A stretch of DNA of 64,000 bases, taken from the NCBI GenBank assembly GCA_963669315.1, contig OY770021.1:806001-870000 (forward strand). Direction: 5' to 3'. The position numbers were made by a program, and so were the translations under genes. Under the pieces are notes generated by a model. The model searched no databases and was not told the origin of the DNA. It saw only the letters and a list, made by a program, of their open reading frames with translations. Position 1 is the first letter of the stretch, and each line of letters opens with the position of its first letter. Source of the stretch: SZUA-547 sp963669315 (GTDB taxonomy: Bacteria; Pseudomonadota; Alphaproteobacteria; Rhodobacterales; Rhodobacteraceae). This document shows positions 26,181 to 34,870 of this stretch, one piece after another.

Positions 26181-26906
26181 TCACCCCGAAGTCGCGTTAT
26201 CACCAACGTCGGCAGCGAACTCGTCAGCTCTTTCAAGCGCGCTTGCAACCTCGTGGTCGGATACTTGGCGAAAATCTATGTAATGGGCACCAACAGCGTA
26301 GAAGGGCCATGGAGTCGACAAGCAAGCGATGTCGTCGACCTCAGCGCGCAGCAATTCGATTGCATCGGAAGGCGCGACCGGAACAGCGAGGATCAAACGT
26401 TTCGGACGGGCGCGCCGCACCGCCTTCAGCGCGGCGCGGAAGGTCGACCCAGTTGCGATTCCGTCGTCCACGACGATTGCCGTTCGATCACGAATCCGAA
26501 CTGACCGTCGGTCTTTCAAATACAACTTACGACGACGCCGGATCTCTTGAAGTTGCTCTGCGGCGATCTTGTGGATCTCCTCGCGATCCAGCCCAAAAGC
26601 GTCGGCAATGTCTTGACTAACAACAATCTGCGGATCGTCGCCGTTTACGACCGCGCCAACAGCAAGTTCCGGCTGAAGCGGCGCCCCCAACTTGCGGACC
26701 ATGACGACATCCAGCGGCGCCGACAGCTTTTTCGCCACCTCAAAACCGACGGGAACGCCCCCGCGAGGAAGCGCGAGAACGATCGGGTCGACGCAATCCA
26801 GCTTGGCGAGTCTCTTGGCCAGCAAGCGGCCCGCCTCTTGGCGGTTCTTGAACGACTTCAACTTTCGCCGCCCCCTTTGTCGGTCGTCAACGCTCCTCCG
26901 AAACAC
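26181..26906 (-). CDS. Phosphoribosyltransferase-domain protein
   Basis: A protein of up to 241 residues with a PRT fold: LALPRGGVPVGFEVAKKL (hood/PP loop) near residue 45 and the PRPP-binding motif AIVVDDGIATGSTFRAALKA near residue 145. Such stand-alone PRT proteins are often found with N-type ATPase, stress-protein and dodecin genes; the substrate is unknown. The true start may be the TTG at 26861 (KSFKNRQEAGRLLA), since the first 15 residues are basic and unusual. It is downstream of dodecin on the same strand and may share its promoter. Confidence 0.82.
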   Translation of the reverse strand: MFRRSVDDRQRGRRKLKSFKNRQEAGRLLAKRLAKLDCVDPIVLALPRGGVPVGFEVAKKLSAPLDVVMVRKLGAPLQPELAVGAVVNGDDPQIVVSQDIADAFGLDREEIHKIAAEQLQEIRRRRKLYLKDRRSVRIRDRTAIVVDDGIATGSTFRAALKAVRRARPKRLILAVPVAPSDAIELLRAEVDDIACLSTPWPFYAVGAHYIDFRQVSDHEVASALERADEFAADVGDNATSG

Positions 26907-27051
26907 AGCCGTGCGGCGTTGGACATGGTTAATCTAGTTTCGAACGCCTTAACGCCAGAAAGGCCTGTGCCAGAGTTTTGGGGCGCTTTCTTCGCGGCTC
27001 GAACCGAAAGCGCCGCTGACCTCGTCATGCTCCATCGAGCAGCAAGGAAAT

Positions 27052-27231
27052 TTACGCGTATATTCGGAACATTGCGAGTTTCCGGTCTTCGACCGTCGCT
27101 TCATGTTCTTTTACATAGATCGATTTGATCCCTCTGACGGTTTTGTTCGCTTCATCGACCGCGTTCTGTGCGGCGTCCTCCCAACTCTTTTCAGATTCGG
27201 CCAGAACTTCGACGACTTCGAGCATCGTCAT
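27052..27231 (-). CDS. Dodecin-like flavin-binding protein, possibly truncated
   Basis: The 59-residue protein resembles dodecins (VVEVLAESEKSWEDAAQNAV ... KTVRGIKSIYVKEHEATVED), small dodecameric proteins that store flavins or CoA. The ATG at 27231 has a perfect AGGAGG six bases upstream. The frame ends at RIYA; the TAA replaces what would be a Lys codon, and the bases after it still read ISLLLDGA, similar to the usual last strand. So the gene may have lost its C-terminal strand by a nonsense change. It lies 94 bases after atpG and has its own FNR-type site. Confidence 0.75.
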   Translation of the reverse strand: MTMLEVVEVLAESEKSWEDAAQNAVDEANKTVRGIKSIYVKEHEATVEDRKLAMFRIYA

Positions 27232-27251
27232 CTTTCTCCTCCTTCTCTGAA

Positions 27252-27257
27252 ATCGTA
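27252..27257 (-). promoter_or_regulatory. Predicted -10 box of the dodecin promoter
   Basis: The minus strand reads TACGAT here, about 20 bases before the dodecin ATG and 33 bases after the FNR-type palindrome. It is close to the TATAAT consensus. No good -35 is seen, as expected for an activator-dependent promoter. Confidence 0.4.
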
Positions 27258-27289
27258 GTGTGACGCTATCTGGAACCCGAAAAAATGCG

Positions 27290-27303
27290 TTGATCGCGAT
27301 CAA
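27290..27303. promoter_or_regulatory. FNR-type palindrome upstream of dodecin
   Basis: TTGATCGCGATCAA is a perfect match to the FNR/FnrL consensus TTGAT-N4-ATCAA. It lies in the only sizeable gap of the operon, between atpG and dodecin, and about 50 bases upstream of the predicted start of dodecin transcription. This suggests oxygen-responsive control of dodecin and the phosphoribosyltransferase. Confidence 0.7.
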
Positions 27304-27325
27304 CGAGTGGCGCCGTTTGGTGCGC

Positions 27326-28216
27326 CTATGAGGCGGTAATCGCTCGCGAGCCTGCGATCAGATCGAGAATCTCCGTGGTGATCTCTTCCTGCCGGCGATT
27401 GTGGAACTCCTGCTCCATGACGGCGAGGCGATCGCGAATATTGCCCTCGGCCGATTGCATCGCCGAGAGGCGCGAGGCGTGCTCGCTGAGTTGCGCCTCG
27501 GCGAGAGCGCGGTAGATGCGTACGAAGATGTGTTCGCGGATCAGCCGTCCCAGCGTAGCGTCGCGCGTCTCGAACAACGTCGGTAGCCGGCGCGAGGGCC
27601 AGGGCTGCGCCGCCTGACGCCTTAAAAAGGTCGGCGAGAGCGGCAGCAGCGGCATGGACACCGGCCGAGCGCGGCTCTCGCGCGTCTGCACGTTGTGGAC
27701 GATGCGGATCCGCTCAATTCCATGCGCCCTCCGCCAATCCTCGATCAGACCGAGCAATGCGCCCGTGGCGCGGCCAATTCCGGTCACCGAACCTGGCGCC
27801 GAGAAGTCCTCGTCGGGTGTGCGCCACGATCTCTCAAGCATCTCGGCGACCCGCATTCCGACGGCGGCGAGCCTGATTTGAGCAGTTCCTACGCTCTCGA
27901 TGTCCTTGCGCGCGCGATCAGCGACAACATCGTTGAACCGGCCGCACAGGCCATGGTCTGATCCAAGCACGATGATCCCGACCGGTCCTTTTCGCGCGGC
28001 GTTCTCCGCCGACCGGATCGCGTTCGCTGCGAATTCGGGATCGCGCAGCACGATCTGAAGGCCGAGATCTACGGTCCGGTCGTAGGAGCGCACCGCTTGG
28101 CTGGCGCGTTCGCAGCGGGGGATGGTGACGGCCGAGAGCGTCTTCATCGTCCGCACGATTGCCTGCAGGTCGCGCGTGGTGTCGATTCGCCTCTTCAGGA
28201 TGTCGAGCGCTTCCAT
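27326..28216 (-). CDS. atpG: N-type ATPase gamma subunit
   Basis: The 296-residue protein has an N-terminal helix (LDILKRRIDTTRDLQAIVRT) and a C-terminal helix typical of the rotor shaft of F-type ATPases, with LGSDHGLCGRFNDVV (conserved GLCG) near residue 88. It is the last atp gene, giving the order D-C-Q-R-B-E-F-A-G of the N-type family (an additional ATPase beside the usual F1Fo). It starts 9 bases after atpA. Confidence 0.9.
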   Translation of the reverse strand: MEALDILKRRIDTTRDLQAIVRTMKTLSAVTIPRCERASQAVRSYDRTVDLGLQIVLRDPEFAANAIRSAENAARKGPVGIIVLGSDHGLCGRFNDVVADRARKDIESVGTAQIRLAAVGMRVAEMLERSWRTPDEDFSAPGSVTGIGRATGALLGLIEDWRRAHGIERIRIVHNVQTRESRARPVSMPLLPLSPTFLRRQAAQPWPSRRLPTLFETRDATLGRLIREHIFVRIYRALAEAQLSEHASRLSAMQSAEGNIRDRLAVMEQEFHNRRQEEITTEILDLIAGSRAITAS

Positions 28217-28225
28217 CGCCGTCTC

Positions 28226-29770
28226 CTATCGCGGCGCCGACAGCGCTTTCCGCGCCATCGCGAGCAAGTTGGCGCGGTCTTCGGCGGTGAATGGCGCTCC
28301 TGCTTCGATGCGCGTCGAGATCTTCGGGTCCGCTTGTCTCACTGCTTTGCGAACCGCCGCCTCCGCCTCGCGGATGTCGCTCAGCGCCACGTCGTCCAGA
28401 AGGCCGCTGTTTACGGCTAGCAGCCACGCGATCTGCTCGGGCGGCGAAGGGCGCTCGCTCTCGCGTTGCTTCAGGGCCTCGCGCACGCGGCGGCCGCGCG
28501 CGAGTTTGCGTCGTGTCTCCTCGTCGAGCCGCGTTCCGAACCGCGAGAACACCTCAAGCTCCTCGAACTGCGCGTAGGACAGTCGAAGCTCCGCCGAGAC
28601 GGCGCGGAAGGCGGGCAACTGCGCCTTGTCGCCGACGCGCGAGACCGACTTGCCGATGTCGATGGCGGGTAGAAGACCCTTTTCGAACAGCTCAGGCGAC
28701 AGATAGATCTGGCCGTCGGTGATCGAGATCAGGTTGGTCGGAATGTAGGAGGCGATGTTCTGGGCCTGCGTCTCGATGATCGGCAAGGCGGTCAGCGAGC
28801 CGCCGCCCAGTTCCGCGCGCAGATGCGTCGCGCGCTCCAGCAACCGCGCGTGGATGTAGAAGATATCTCCGGGATAGGCCTCTCGCCCGGGCGGTCGCCC
28901 CAAGAGCAGCGCAAGCTCCCGATAGGCGCGCGCGTGGCGGGTGAGGTCATCGAACACGATCAGCACGTCTTCGCCGCGGCGCATGAACCACTCGGCCATG
29001 CTGGTCGCTGCATAGGGCGCGATGTATTGCAGGCCCGGCGCGTCGTTGCCACCCGCGACAATGACAATGGTGCGCGACAGTGCGTCCTCGCGCCTGAGCG
29101 TGTCGATCACCCGCGCGACTGAGGCTGCTCGCTGGCCGATCGCACAGTAGACGCAGATCGCAGGGCCGCGCCCGGGTGAGTCGCCCCGCCGCGCGCGCCC
29201 CTTGTGCTTCAGCATCGCGCTGACAGCGACGGCGGTCTTGCCGGTCTGCCGGTCGCCGACGATCAGTTCACGCTGGCCCTTTCCGACCGGGACAGCGGCG
29301 TCAACCGCCTTGATCCCTGTATGCAGCGGCCGGCTTACTGGCGCGCGATCCAGGATTGAGGGAGCGGGACGCTCGACCAGCCAGCGGTCGACCTCGCCCA
29401 GCGGACCGCGATCATCGAGGGGGCGGCCGAGCGCGTCCACGACCCGACCGAGCAGACAGGGGCCCACCGGCGCGTCGATCACGCGCCGGGTCGGTCGCGC
29501 TTCGGCTCCGATTTTCAGCGCGTCGCTGGCGCCGAACAGAATCACACCGACGTGGTCTTCGGCGATGTCCACCGCAGCGCCCAACAGCTCGTCTGGAAAG
29601 GCGAGCAATTCATCCGAGGCCAGGCCCGACAGGCCCTCGACCTCGGCCACGCCGGGGCCGATGCGGGTCACGACGCCAACCTGCTCGGCGCGCAGCGCTG
29701 GGCGCTGGCGGCTCGCCGCCTCGTCGAGGGCGGCGGAGATGTCCTTTCCGACGTCGCGCAAACTGATCAT
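28226..29770 (-). CDS. atpA: N-type ATPase alpha subunit
   Basis: A catalytic-head subunit of about 514 residues. The P-loop GDRQTGKTAVAV lies near residue 170, PGDIFYIHARLLERA near 350 and SVSRVGDKAQLPAFR near 375. The open frame extends to 29872, but the ATG at 29770 overlaps the atpF stop (ATGA), the classic coupling signal, so I use it. The alpha subunit binds non-catalytic nucleotide and alternates with beta in the head. No delta subunit gene precedes it, consistent with N-type operons. Confidence 0.93.
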   Translation of the reverse strand: MISLRDVGKDISAALDEAASRQRPALRAEQVGVVTRIGPGVAEVEGLSGLASDELLAFPDELLGAAVDIAEDHVGVILFGASDALKIGAEARPTRRVIDAPVGPCLLGRVVDALGRPLDDRGPLGEVDRWLVERPAPSILDRAPVSRPLHTGIKAVDAAVPVGKGQRELIVGDRQTGKTAVAVSAMLKHKGRARRGDSPGRGPAICVYCAIGQRAASVARVIDTLRREDALSRTIVIVAGGNDAPGLQYIAPYAATSMAEWFMRRGEDVLIVFDDLTRHARAYRELALLLGRPPGREAYPGDIFYIHARLLERATHLRAELGGGSLTALPIIETQAQNIASYIPTNLISITDGQIYLSPELFEKGLLPAIDIGKSVSRVGDKAQLPAFRAVSAELRLSYAQFEELEVFSRFGTRLDEETRRKLARGRRVREALKQRESERPSPPEQIAWLLAVNSGLLDDVALSDIREAEAAVRKAVRQADPKISTRIEAGAPFTAEDRANLLAMARKALSAPR

Positions 29771-30561
29771 GACTCGACTTCGCTCTGCGCGGCGACCTCT
29801 CTGCGGGACGCGGCGTCGAGTGCGGATTTCACCGAGGCTTCGAGATCGTCCAGGTAGGAGTCCCAGCTCCAATTCACGGTCTGACCGGCGACCCTCAGGC
29901 GAATGCCGCAGACCAGCTCCGCATTCCGTTCAAAGTTGATCGGTTTATCTGCGCCGACGATTTCGCGAATCTTGGCGGAGAGGCGCTTCCTAACGGCCTC
30001 CGGCGGATCGAAGGCCGTCTCGACCACGACGCCATCCAGAGGCGCGGCCGCCGCGGATAGAGCCTCGCGCGCCTCGAGGTTCAGCGCCTTCAGCTTCTCG
30101 ATAAACGCGTCCGCGACGGCCGCTTCCAACTCCACGCTGGCGAAGTCTGAGAGCGCCCGCCGGGCCACGCGGCCGGCGTGGCTGGCGGCGTCGTAGCGCA
30201 AATCGTGCAGAAAAGCTTCCTCTCCCTCGCGCAGCTGCGCGCGCCAGCCGCTGCGCCGCCGGTCGATTTCGGCGCGCGCCTCGCGCTCAAGTCCGCAGCG
30301 CAGGGCGTCTGCCTCGTCCCGCGCGGCTTCCAAAATCTGTTCGCTTCGCGCCTCCAGATCGGCCTTCGCGCCGCGCAGCTCTTGGCTGGAGGCGGCGGCT
30401 TCCGCCTCTCTTCGTTCAGCCTCGGCGAAGCGGGCGCGGATGTTCGCCTCTCGCCGCTCCATGGCGCGGGTCACCGGCCCGTAGAGCAGACGGCGCAAGA
30501 TCCAGATCAGCACCAGGAAATTGGCGATCTGCGCAGCGACGGTGATCCAGTCGACCTGCAT
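29767..30561 (-). CDS. atpF: N-type ATPase b-type stalk subunit
   Basis: The 264-residue protein is longer than the usual 160-residue b subunit. An N-terminal membrane helix (WITVAAQIANFLVLIWIL) is followed by a long charged coiled coil (residues 35-130) and a C-terminal region after about 150 that may take the place of the missing delta subunit (CGIRLRVAGQTVNWSWDSYL resembles delta C-termini). Extended b subunits of this type are known in N-ATPases. Confidence 0.88.
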   Translation of the reverse strand: MQVDWITVAAQIANFLVLIWILRRLLYGPVTRAMERREANIRARFAEAERREAEAAASSQELRGAKADLEARSEQILEAARDEADALRCGLEREARAEIDRRRSGWRAQLREGEEAFLHDLRYDAASHAGRVARRALSDFASVELEAAVADAFIEKLKALNLEAREALSAAAAPLDGVVVETAFDPPEAVRKRLSAKIREIVGADKPINFERNAELVCGIRLRVAGQTVNWSWDSYLDDLEASVKSALDAASRREVAAQSEVES

Positions 30562-30565
30562 GCTG

Positions 30566-30853
30566 TCAGCCTCCCGCCGCTCCCGCCGCTTCCAGCGCGC
30601 GCTCCCAGAACGGGTTGGCGAAGATCAGGATCATGGCGACGACGAAGCAGTAGATCGCCGTCGACTCGATCATCGCCAGGCTAACGAACAGGGTGCGGGT
30701 GATCACATTCGCCTCGTCCGGCTGCTGCGCGATCGCTGTGAGCGCCTGCGCGGCCGCCCGCGCCTCGCCGAAGGCCGGTCCAATTGAGCCGATGGCGATG
30801 GTGAGCCCGGCGGTGAAGATCGAGATCGCTCCGATCAGTGTTGCGTCAATCAT
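30566..30853 (-). CDS. atpE: N-type ATPase c subunit (proteolipid ring)
   Basis: The 95-residue two-helix proteolipid has the ion-carrying carboxylate at E63 within AMIESTAIY and a second Glu at E30 in helix 1 (GPAFGEARAAAQ). The E-S-T-x2-Y group resembles Na+-binding c subunits, but E30 replaces the Gln of Na+ enzymes, and a Burkholderia N-ATPase ring has been reported to be proton-specific. Ion choice is therefore open. It overlaps atpB by four bases. Confidence 0.92.
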   Translation of the reverse strand: MIDATLIGAISIFTAGLTIAIGSIGPAFGEARAAAQALTAIAQQPDEANVITRTLFVSLAMIESTAIYCFVVAMILIFANPFWERALEAAGAAGG

Positions 30854-31551
30854 TGGGTTCTCCCTTCTCGCTCCAGCGGCGCGCCTGGTTGGGCGCGCGT
30901 GGCCGAGGCGACGTAGACCATCGCGAGAATCGCGAAGATGTAGGCTTGGATCAGCCCCGTCAGCAGTCCGAGAAGCTGCATCAGCACGGGGAAGAAGAAC
31001 GGCGCGATGGAGATCAGGATGCCGACGATAACCGCGCCGCTCATCACGTTACCGTACAGCCGGATCGCCAGCGCCAGCGTGCGTGAAAGCTCGCCGATCA
31101 CGTTGAACGGCGCCATCAGCGGGGTCGGCTGGAAATAGGAGGAGAAATAGCCGCCGACGCCGCGCTCCAATATTCCGAAAATCGGCGCGGCCAGAAGCAC
31201 GCAGATCGCCAGCGCGGCGGTGGTCGACAGAGAGCCGGTCGGCGGCGCGTAGCCGGGAATGACGGCGAAGGTGTTGGCGGCGGCGATGAACAGGAACAGC
31301 GTGCCGATGAAAGGCAGATAGCGCATCGGATCCTGGCCGCTGATCTCTCGGATCTGGTCGCGGATGATCGAGACGATCGCCTCCGCCATGCTCTGCCAGC
31401 GGTTCGGCTCGCCCCCCGTCGAAAGGCGCCGGCGGATCAGCGCCGCGGCGAGGGTCAGCGTCGCCATCACCGCCCAGGTGAAGACAATGGTTGCGTTGAG
31501 CGCGACCGGGCCGATCCGCAATACGATCCACTGGTCGGGGCTGATCTCCAT
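30850..31551 (-). CDS. atpB: N-type ATPase a subunit
   Basis: The 233-residue membrane protein has five to six transmembrane helices and the essential Arg in RTLALAIRLYGNVMSG near residue 165, which faces the c ring. A C-terminal LTGLIQAYIFAILAMVYVAS helix is also diagnostic. It forms the ion half-channels. The gene lies 9 bases after atpR. Confidence 0.93.
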   Translation of the reverse strand: MEISPDQWIVLRIGPVALNATIVFTWAVMATLTLAAALIRRRLSTGGEPNRWQSMAEAIVSIIRDQIREISGQDPMRYLPFIGTLFLFIAAANTFAVIPGYAPPTGSLSTTAALAICVLLAAPIFGILERGVGGYFSSYFQPTPLMAPFNVIGELSRTLALAIRLYGNVMSGAVIVGILISIAPFFFPVLMQLLGLLTGLIQAYIFAILAMVYVASATRAQPGAPLEREGRTQ

Positions 31552-31560
31552 GCCGGCCTC

Positions 31561-31848
31561 CTACCGCTCGCCCGGCGCTAGCCGGATCCAAATCTGCCGC
31601 GAGACTGCGAACCCGACCGCCGCGGCCAGAAGATGCGCGACTTCAGCGCCGGCATGCGCCGCGAAGGCCAGCGCCCCTGCCGCCGTCGCAAGCCTGAACG
31701 CAAAGCCCAACAGCATGCGGCCGGTGCCGCGCTCGGCTGACAAGTCCCTCACCGCCCGCCACAGATGCGCGAAATAGGCCGCGCCAAAGGCTGCGCCCAC
31801 CGCCAGCGAGAACGCCAGTTCCGGAACAGGGTGAATGGTTTCAGTCAT
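31561..31848 (-). CDS. atpR: N-type ATPase accessory membrane protein AtpR
   Basis: The 95-residue protein with three hydrophobic segments (LAFSLAVGAAFGAAYFAHLW, then two more) matches AtpR in position and appearance. AtpR occurs only in N-type ATPase operons and is thought to help assemble the c ring. It overlaps atpQ by eight bases. Confidence 0.85.
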   Translation of the reverse strand: MTETIHPVPELAFSLAVGAAFGAAYFAHLWRAVRDLSAERGTGRMLLGFAFRLATAAGALAFAAHAGAEVAHLLAAAVGFAVSRQIWIRLAPGER

Positions 31849-32143
31849 CCTTGCTCTCCTTCTGCACCCACCACCACGCGTTCAGGCACCCGACCGCGAC
31901 GCCGGCCAAAAGCAGGGCCAGCGTCCAGGAAAACTCGCTCGCCGCCGCCCTGTCCAGCCAGAGGCCGAGCGCAACCCCGATCAACGTCGGAACAGCCACC
32001 GCCCAGCCGATCAGACCGAACATGCCAAAGCCGAACCAGACACCCCGGCCTCGCTTTTTTTGCGCCTTCTCCTTGCGCTCGGCCTTGCTTTTGATGGTCT
32101 TGGCCGCTCGTTTCGGTTCATCCGCCTTCCCGCGCTCTGTCAT
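31841..32143 (-). CDS. atpQ: N-type ATPase accessory protein AtpQ (AtpI/AtpZ-like)
   Basis: The 100-residue protein has a Lys-rich N-terminal 30 residues followed by two transmembrane helices (WFGFGMFGLIGWAVAVPTLI and TLALLLAGVAVGCLNAWWWV). The two-helix hairpin with Gly-rich first helix is typical of AtpI/AtpZ proteins, which assist c-ring or Mg2+ handling. Its place between atpC and atpR matches the N-type order. Confidence 0.85.
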   Translation of the reverse strand: MTERGKADEPKRAAKTIKSKAERKEKAQKKRGRGVWFGFGMFGLIGWAVAVPTLIGVALGLWLDRAAASEFSWTLALLLAGVAVGCLNAWWWVQKESKDD

Positions 32144-32529
32144 GCGCGTTGCTCCAGTTCCAGAAGGCGGCGAATGACTCCCGCTTCAAGCCGCGCCAGC
32201 GCGCCGCGCGTCGCGCGCTCATGCTCGTCAAAGGCGAGGAAGGTCTCCGAGACCATGCGGCGCAACTCCGCCAGATCGTCGCCGAGCACCGCTTGGCGCA
32301 CGATGACGGAGACCTCGCCGCCGCATTTGACCAGCACCCCCTCGTCAACGCCGGCGAATCCTGTCTCGCCATCGATCCTGTCGAACACAAGCACTCCCGC
32401 GGCGAGAGGTGCCACGATGTCGATATGCCGTTCAAGGATGCCGAAGGAGCCGTTGGTCGCCTCGGCGACGATTTTTGAGACCGAGCCCTCGAACAACTTT
32501 TCATCGGGGGTGAGTACGGTCAACATCAT
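32140..32529 (-). CDS. atpC: N-type ATPase epsilon subunit
   Basis: The protein of about 129 residues begins with LTVLTPDEKLFEG and has the beta-sandwich of the epsilon N-terminal domain, with a shortened helical C-terminal region. The ATG at 32529 overlaps the atpD stop (ATGA); the longer open frame to 32550 is less likely. Epsilon links the gamma shaft to the c ring. Confidence 0.9.
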   Translation of the reverse strand: MMLTVLTPDEKLFEGSVSKIVAEATNGSFGILERHIDIVAPLAAGVLVFDRIDGETGFAGVDEGVLVKCGGEVSVIVRQAVLGDDLAELRRMVSETFLAFDEHERATRGALARLEAGVIRRLLELEQRA

Positions 32530-33968
32530 GGGCCTGCCTTCGCGCTCCACAGCGCCGCGTCGACATCCGCCGCTCCGCCAATCATGTAGAACGCGCCTTC
32601 CGGCAAATGCGACAGCGCGCCCGACAGGATGCGCTCACACACCTCAAGCGTCACGTCGAGCGGCGTGAATTGCCCGGGACGTCCCGTGAACTGCTCGGTG
32701 CTGAAGAAGGGCTGAGTCAGGAACCGCTCCAACCGCCGGGCGCAGGAGACGATGGCGCGGTCCGCTTCGGACAACTCCTCGAAGCCCAGCATCGCGATGA
32801 TGTCCCTCAGCCCCTCATATTCGGCCAGCACGCGGCGGACCTCGCGCGCGATGGTGTAATGGCGATCCGACACCGAACCCGGCGTCAACATTTTCGATGC
32901 GGACTTCAGCGGGTCGATGGCCGGATAGAGTCCCTCGCTGGCGCGTTTTCGCGACAACACGATTGAGGCGGAGAGATGTGCGAAGACATGCGTCGCCGCC
33001 GGGTCGGTGAAATCGTCGGCCGGCACGTAGACCGCCTGAATCGAAGTAATTGCGCCGGCGTCGGTGTTGCAGATCCTCTCTTCCAGTTGCGCCAGTTCGG
33101 AGGCGAGCGTCGGCTGATAGCCCACGCGTGAGGGCATCCGGCCCAGGAGGCCCGACACCTCGGCGCCTGCCTGCACGAAACGAAAGATGTTGTCGATCAG
33201 CACCAGGACGTCGCGGTGGCGGGCGTCGCGAAAATGCTCGGCGATGGTCATCGCGACATGACCGGCGCGGAACCGGGCGCCTGGCGATTCATTCATCTGG
33301 CCGAACACCATCACGGCGCTGTCCAGAACGCCCGCCGCCTCCATTTCCCGATAAAGCTCCTCGGCCTCGCGGCAGCGTTCTCCGATGCCGCAGAACAGGC
33401 TGACGCCCTCGTACTGCGCGACCATGTTGTGGATCATCTCGGCGATCAGCACGGTCTTGCCTACCCCCGCGCCTCCGAACAGCCCTGCTTTTCCGCCGCG
33501 CTCGATAGGCGCCAGCAGATCGATCGCCTTGACCCCGGTCTCGAACACCGTCCCGCCAGCGCGTCGGCTGGTCAAAGGGGTTGGCGGCCGGTGGATCGGC
33601 TCAAAGTGAACGTCCTGAAGCGCGCCTTTGCCGTCGATCGGCGCGCCAAAAACATTAATCATCCGGCCCAAGACACCTTCCCCGACCGGGGCCTGCAACG
33701 AGGCCCCGGTGTCCACAACGTCCATTCCGATTGCCACGCGCTCCATCGGATTCATCACCACCCCCCGCGCGGTGTGGCGATCGACCAGCCCCGCGACCTC
33801 GATCACGATGTTCCGGTCGGGTCCGGCCAAAAGACTGTCGTTGACGCGCGGCGCCGGGCCGGGGAAACGCGCGTCAACCACCGATCCTTGAATCCTGACG
33901 ATCCGTCCCGGCGCTTGATCGAGCCGCGCCTCTGAGCGGCGATCAGCGGTTCCGGGACTTGCAGTCAT
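32526..33968 (-). CDS. atpD: N-type ATPase beta subunit
   Basis: A catalytic subunit of about 480 residues with P-loop GGAGVGKTVLIAEMIHN near residue 155, GERCREAEELYREM near 190 and the DELSEAD-like motif GFEELSEADRAIV near 390. GGAGG at 33974-33978 is best spaced (5 bases) for the ATG at 33968; TTG at 33980 and ATG at 33971 are alternatives. As in other N-type operons it comes first among the atp genes. It lies 34 bases downstream of the usp gene. Confidence 0.94.
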   Translation of the reverse strand: MTASPGTADRRSEARLDQAPGRIVRIQGSVVDARFPGPAPRVNDSLLAGPDRNIVIEVAGLVDRHTARGVVMNPMERVAIGMDVVDTGASLQAPVGEGVLGRMINVFGAPIDGKGALQDVHFEPIHRPPTPLTSRRAGGTVFETGVKAIDLLAPIERGGKAGLFGGAGVGKTVLIAEMIHNMVAQYEGVSLFCGIGERCREAEELYREMEAAGVLDSAVMVFGQMNESPGARFRAGHVAMTIAEHFRDARHRDVLVLIDNIFRFVQAGAEVSGLLGRMPSRVGYQPTLASELAQLEERICNTDAGAITSIQAVYVPADDFTDPAATHVFAHLSASIVLSRKRASEGLYPAIDPLKSASKMLTPGSVSDRHYTIAREVRRVLAEYEGLRDIIAMLGFEELSEADRAIVSCARRLERFLTQPFFSTEQFTGRPGQFTPLDVTLEVCERILSGALSHLPEGAFYMIGGAADVDAALWSAKAGP

Positions 33969-34002
33969 CATTTCCTCCAATTTCTGATCGACCCGGACCG
34001 GC

Positions 34003-34848
34003 CTAGTGAGAGATCAGGAGCGGCGTCTCGGTTTCCGAAATCATCTCGCGGGTCGCTCCTCCCACAAGTGATTCTCGCAGCACCGAATGACTGTAGCCGC
34101 CCATCACGATCAGGTCGGCCGAGCAATCAACCGCGTGAAAACGCAGCTGCTCCGCGACGCTGCGACCTGAAGTCGGAAGGGTGTCGACAGTGACGTCCAC
34201 GCCGTGGCGCACGAGGGTCGCGGCGATGCTGGCGCCGGGCTCCTCGCCATGTTCCCGCTCCCCTATTTCAGGATCGACCACTACGATGGTGACGGCGTCC
34301 GCAGACCGAATGAACGACGTCGCGTCATGCACGGCGCGCGCGGCCTCAGGCGAGGGTCGCCAGGCGATCAGAACCCGGCGTCCGATCTCGCCGCCTGACC
34401 AGTTTCGCGGCAGCAGCAGCGATGGTCGGCCGGAATCGAACAGAACGCCTTCGATCACCGCGTGCCGCAACGCGTGGCACTCGTCGTCGCCAGGCTGGGC
34501 CAAGATCGAAAGGTCCGCGTAGTAGGCGTGGATCGCCGCTATTTCCGCGAGTCCGCTGATTGTGTCCGAGCCCCATCGCGCATCTCCGGACATGCCCAGC
34601 GTGGCAAAGCGCTTGGCGCATCTATCCGCGAGCGCGGCGGCGTCCGTATGGGCGCGCTCAAGCTCATCGAAATAAGCCTGCGAGCTTGCGACCCCCTGAT
34701 ACCCGGCGTGAAAGCTGGGATGCGCCGTCAACGCCACCGCCGTCAGATGCGCGTCCCAACGTTCGGCCATCCCGGCGGCTGCGTCGAGCCGCGCGACGGC
34801 ATCCGCCGCCTTGTCCGCAAAGACCAGAAGGCTCTTGATCGCCAACAT
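34003..34848 (-). CDS. Universal stress protein, tandem USP domains
   Basis: A protein of about 281 residues with two Usp domains. The second (residues about 145-281) keeps the nucleotide-binding motif IVMGGYSHSVLRESLVGGAT; the first is degenerate. The ATG at 34848 has AAGGAA six bases upstream; the open frame to 34887 is unlikely. USPs help cells survive energy and oxygen limitation. Its position between the dehydrogenase block and atpD ties it to the N-ATPase operon. Confidence 0.88.
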   Translation of the reverse strand: MLAIKSLLVFADKAADAVARLDAAAGMAERWDAHLTAVALTAHPSFHAGYQGVASSQAYFDELERAHTDAAALADRCAKRFATLGMSGDARWGSDTISGLAEIAAIHAYYADLSILAQPGDDECHALRHAVIEGVLFDSGRPSLLLPRNWSGGEIGRRVLIAWRPSPEAARAVHDATSFIRSADAVTIVVVDPEIGEREHGEEPGASIAATLVRHGVDVTVDTLPTSGRSVAEQLRFHAVDCSADLIVMGGYSHSVLRESLVGGATREMISETETPLLISH

Positions 34849-34870
34849 CTTGTGTTCCTTCGCACCCATT

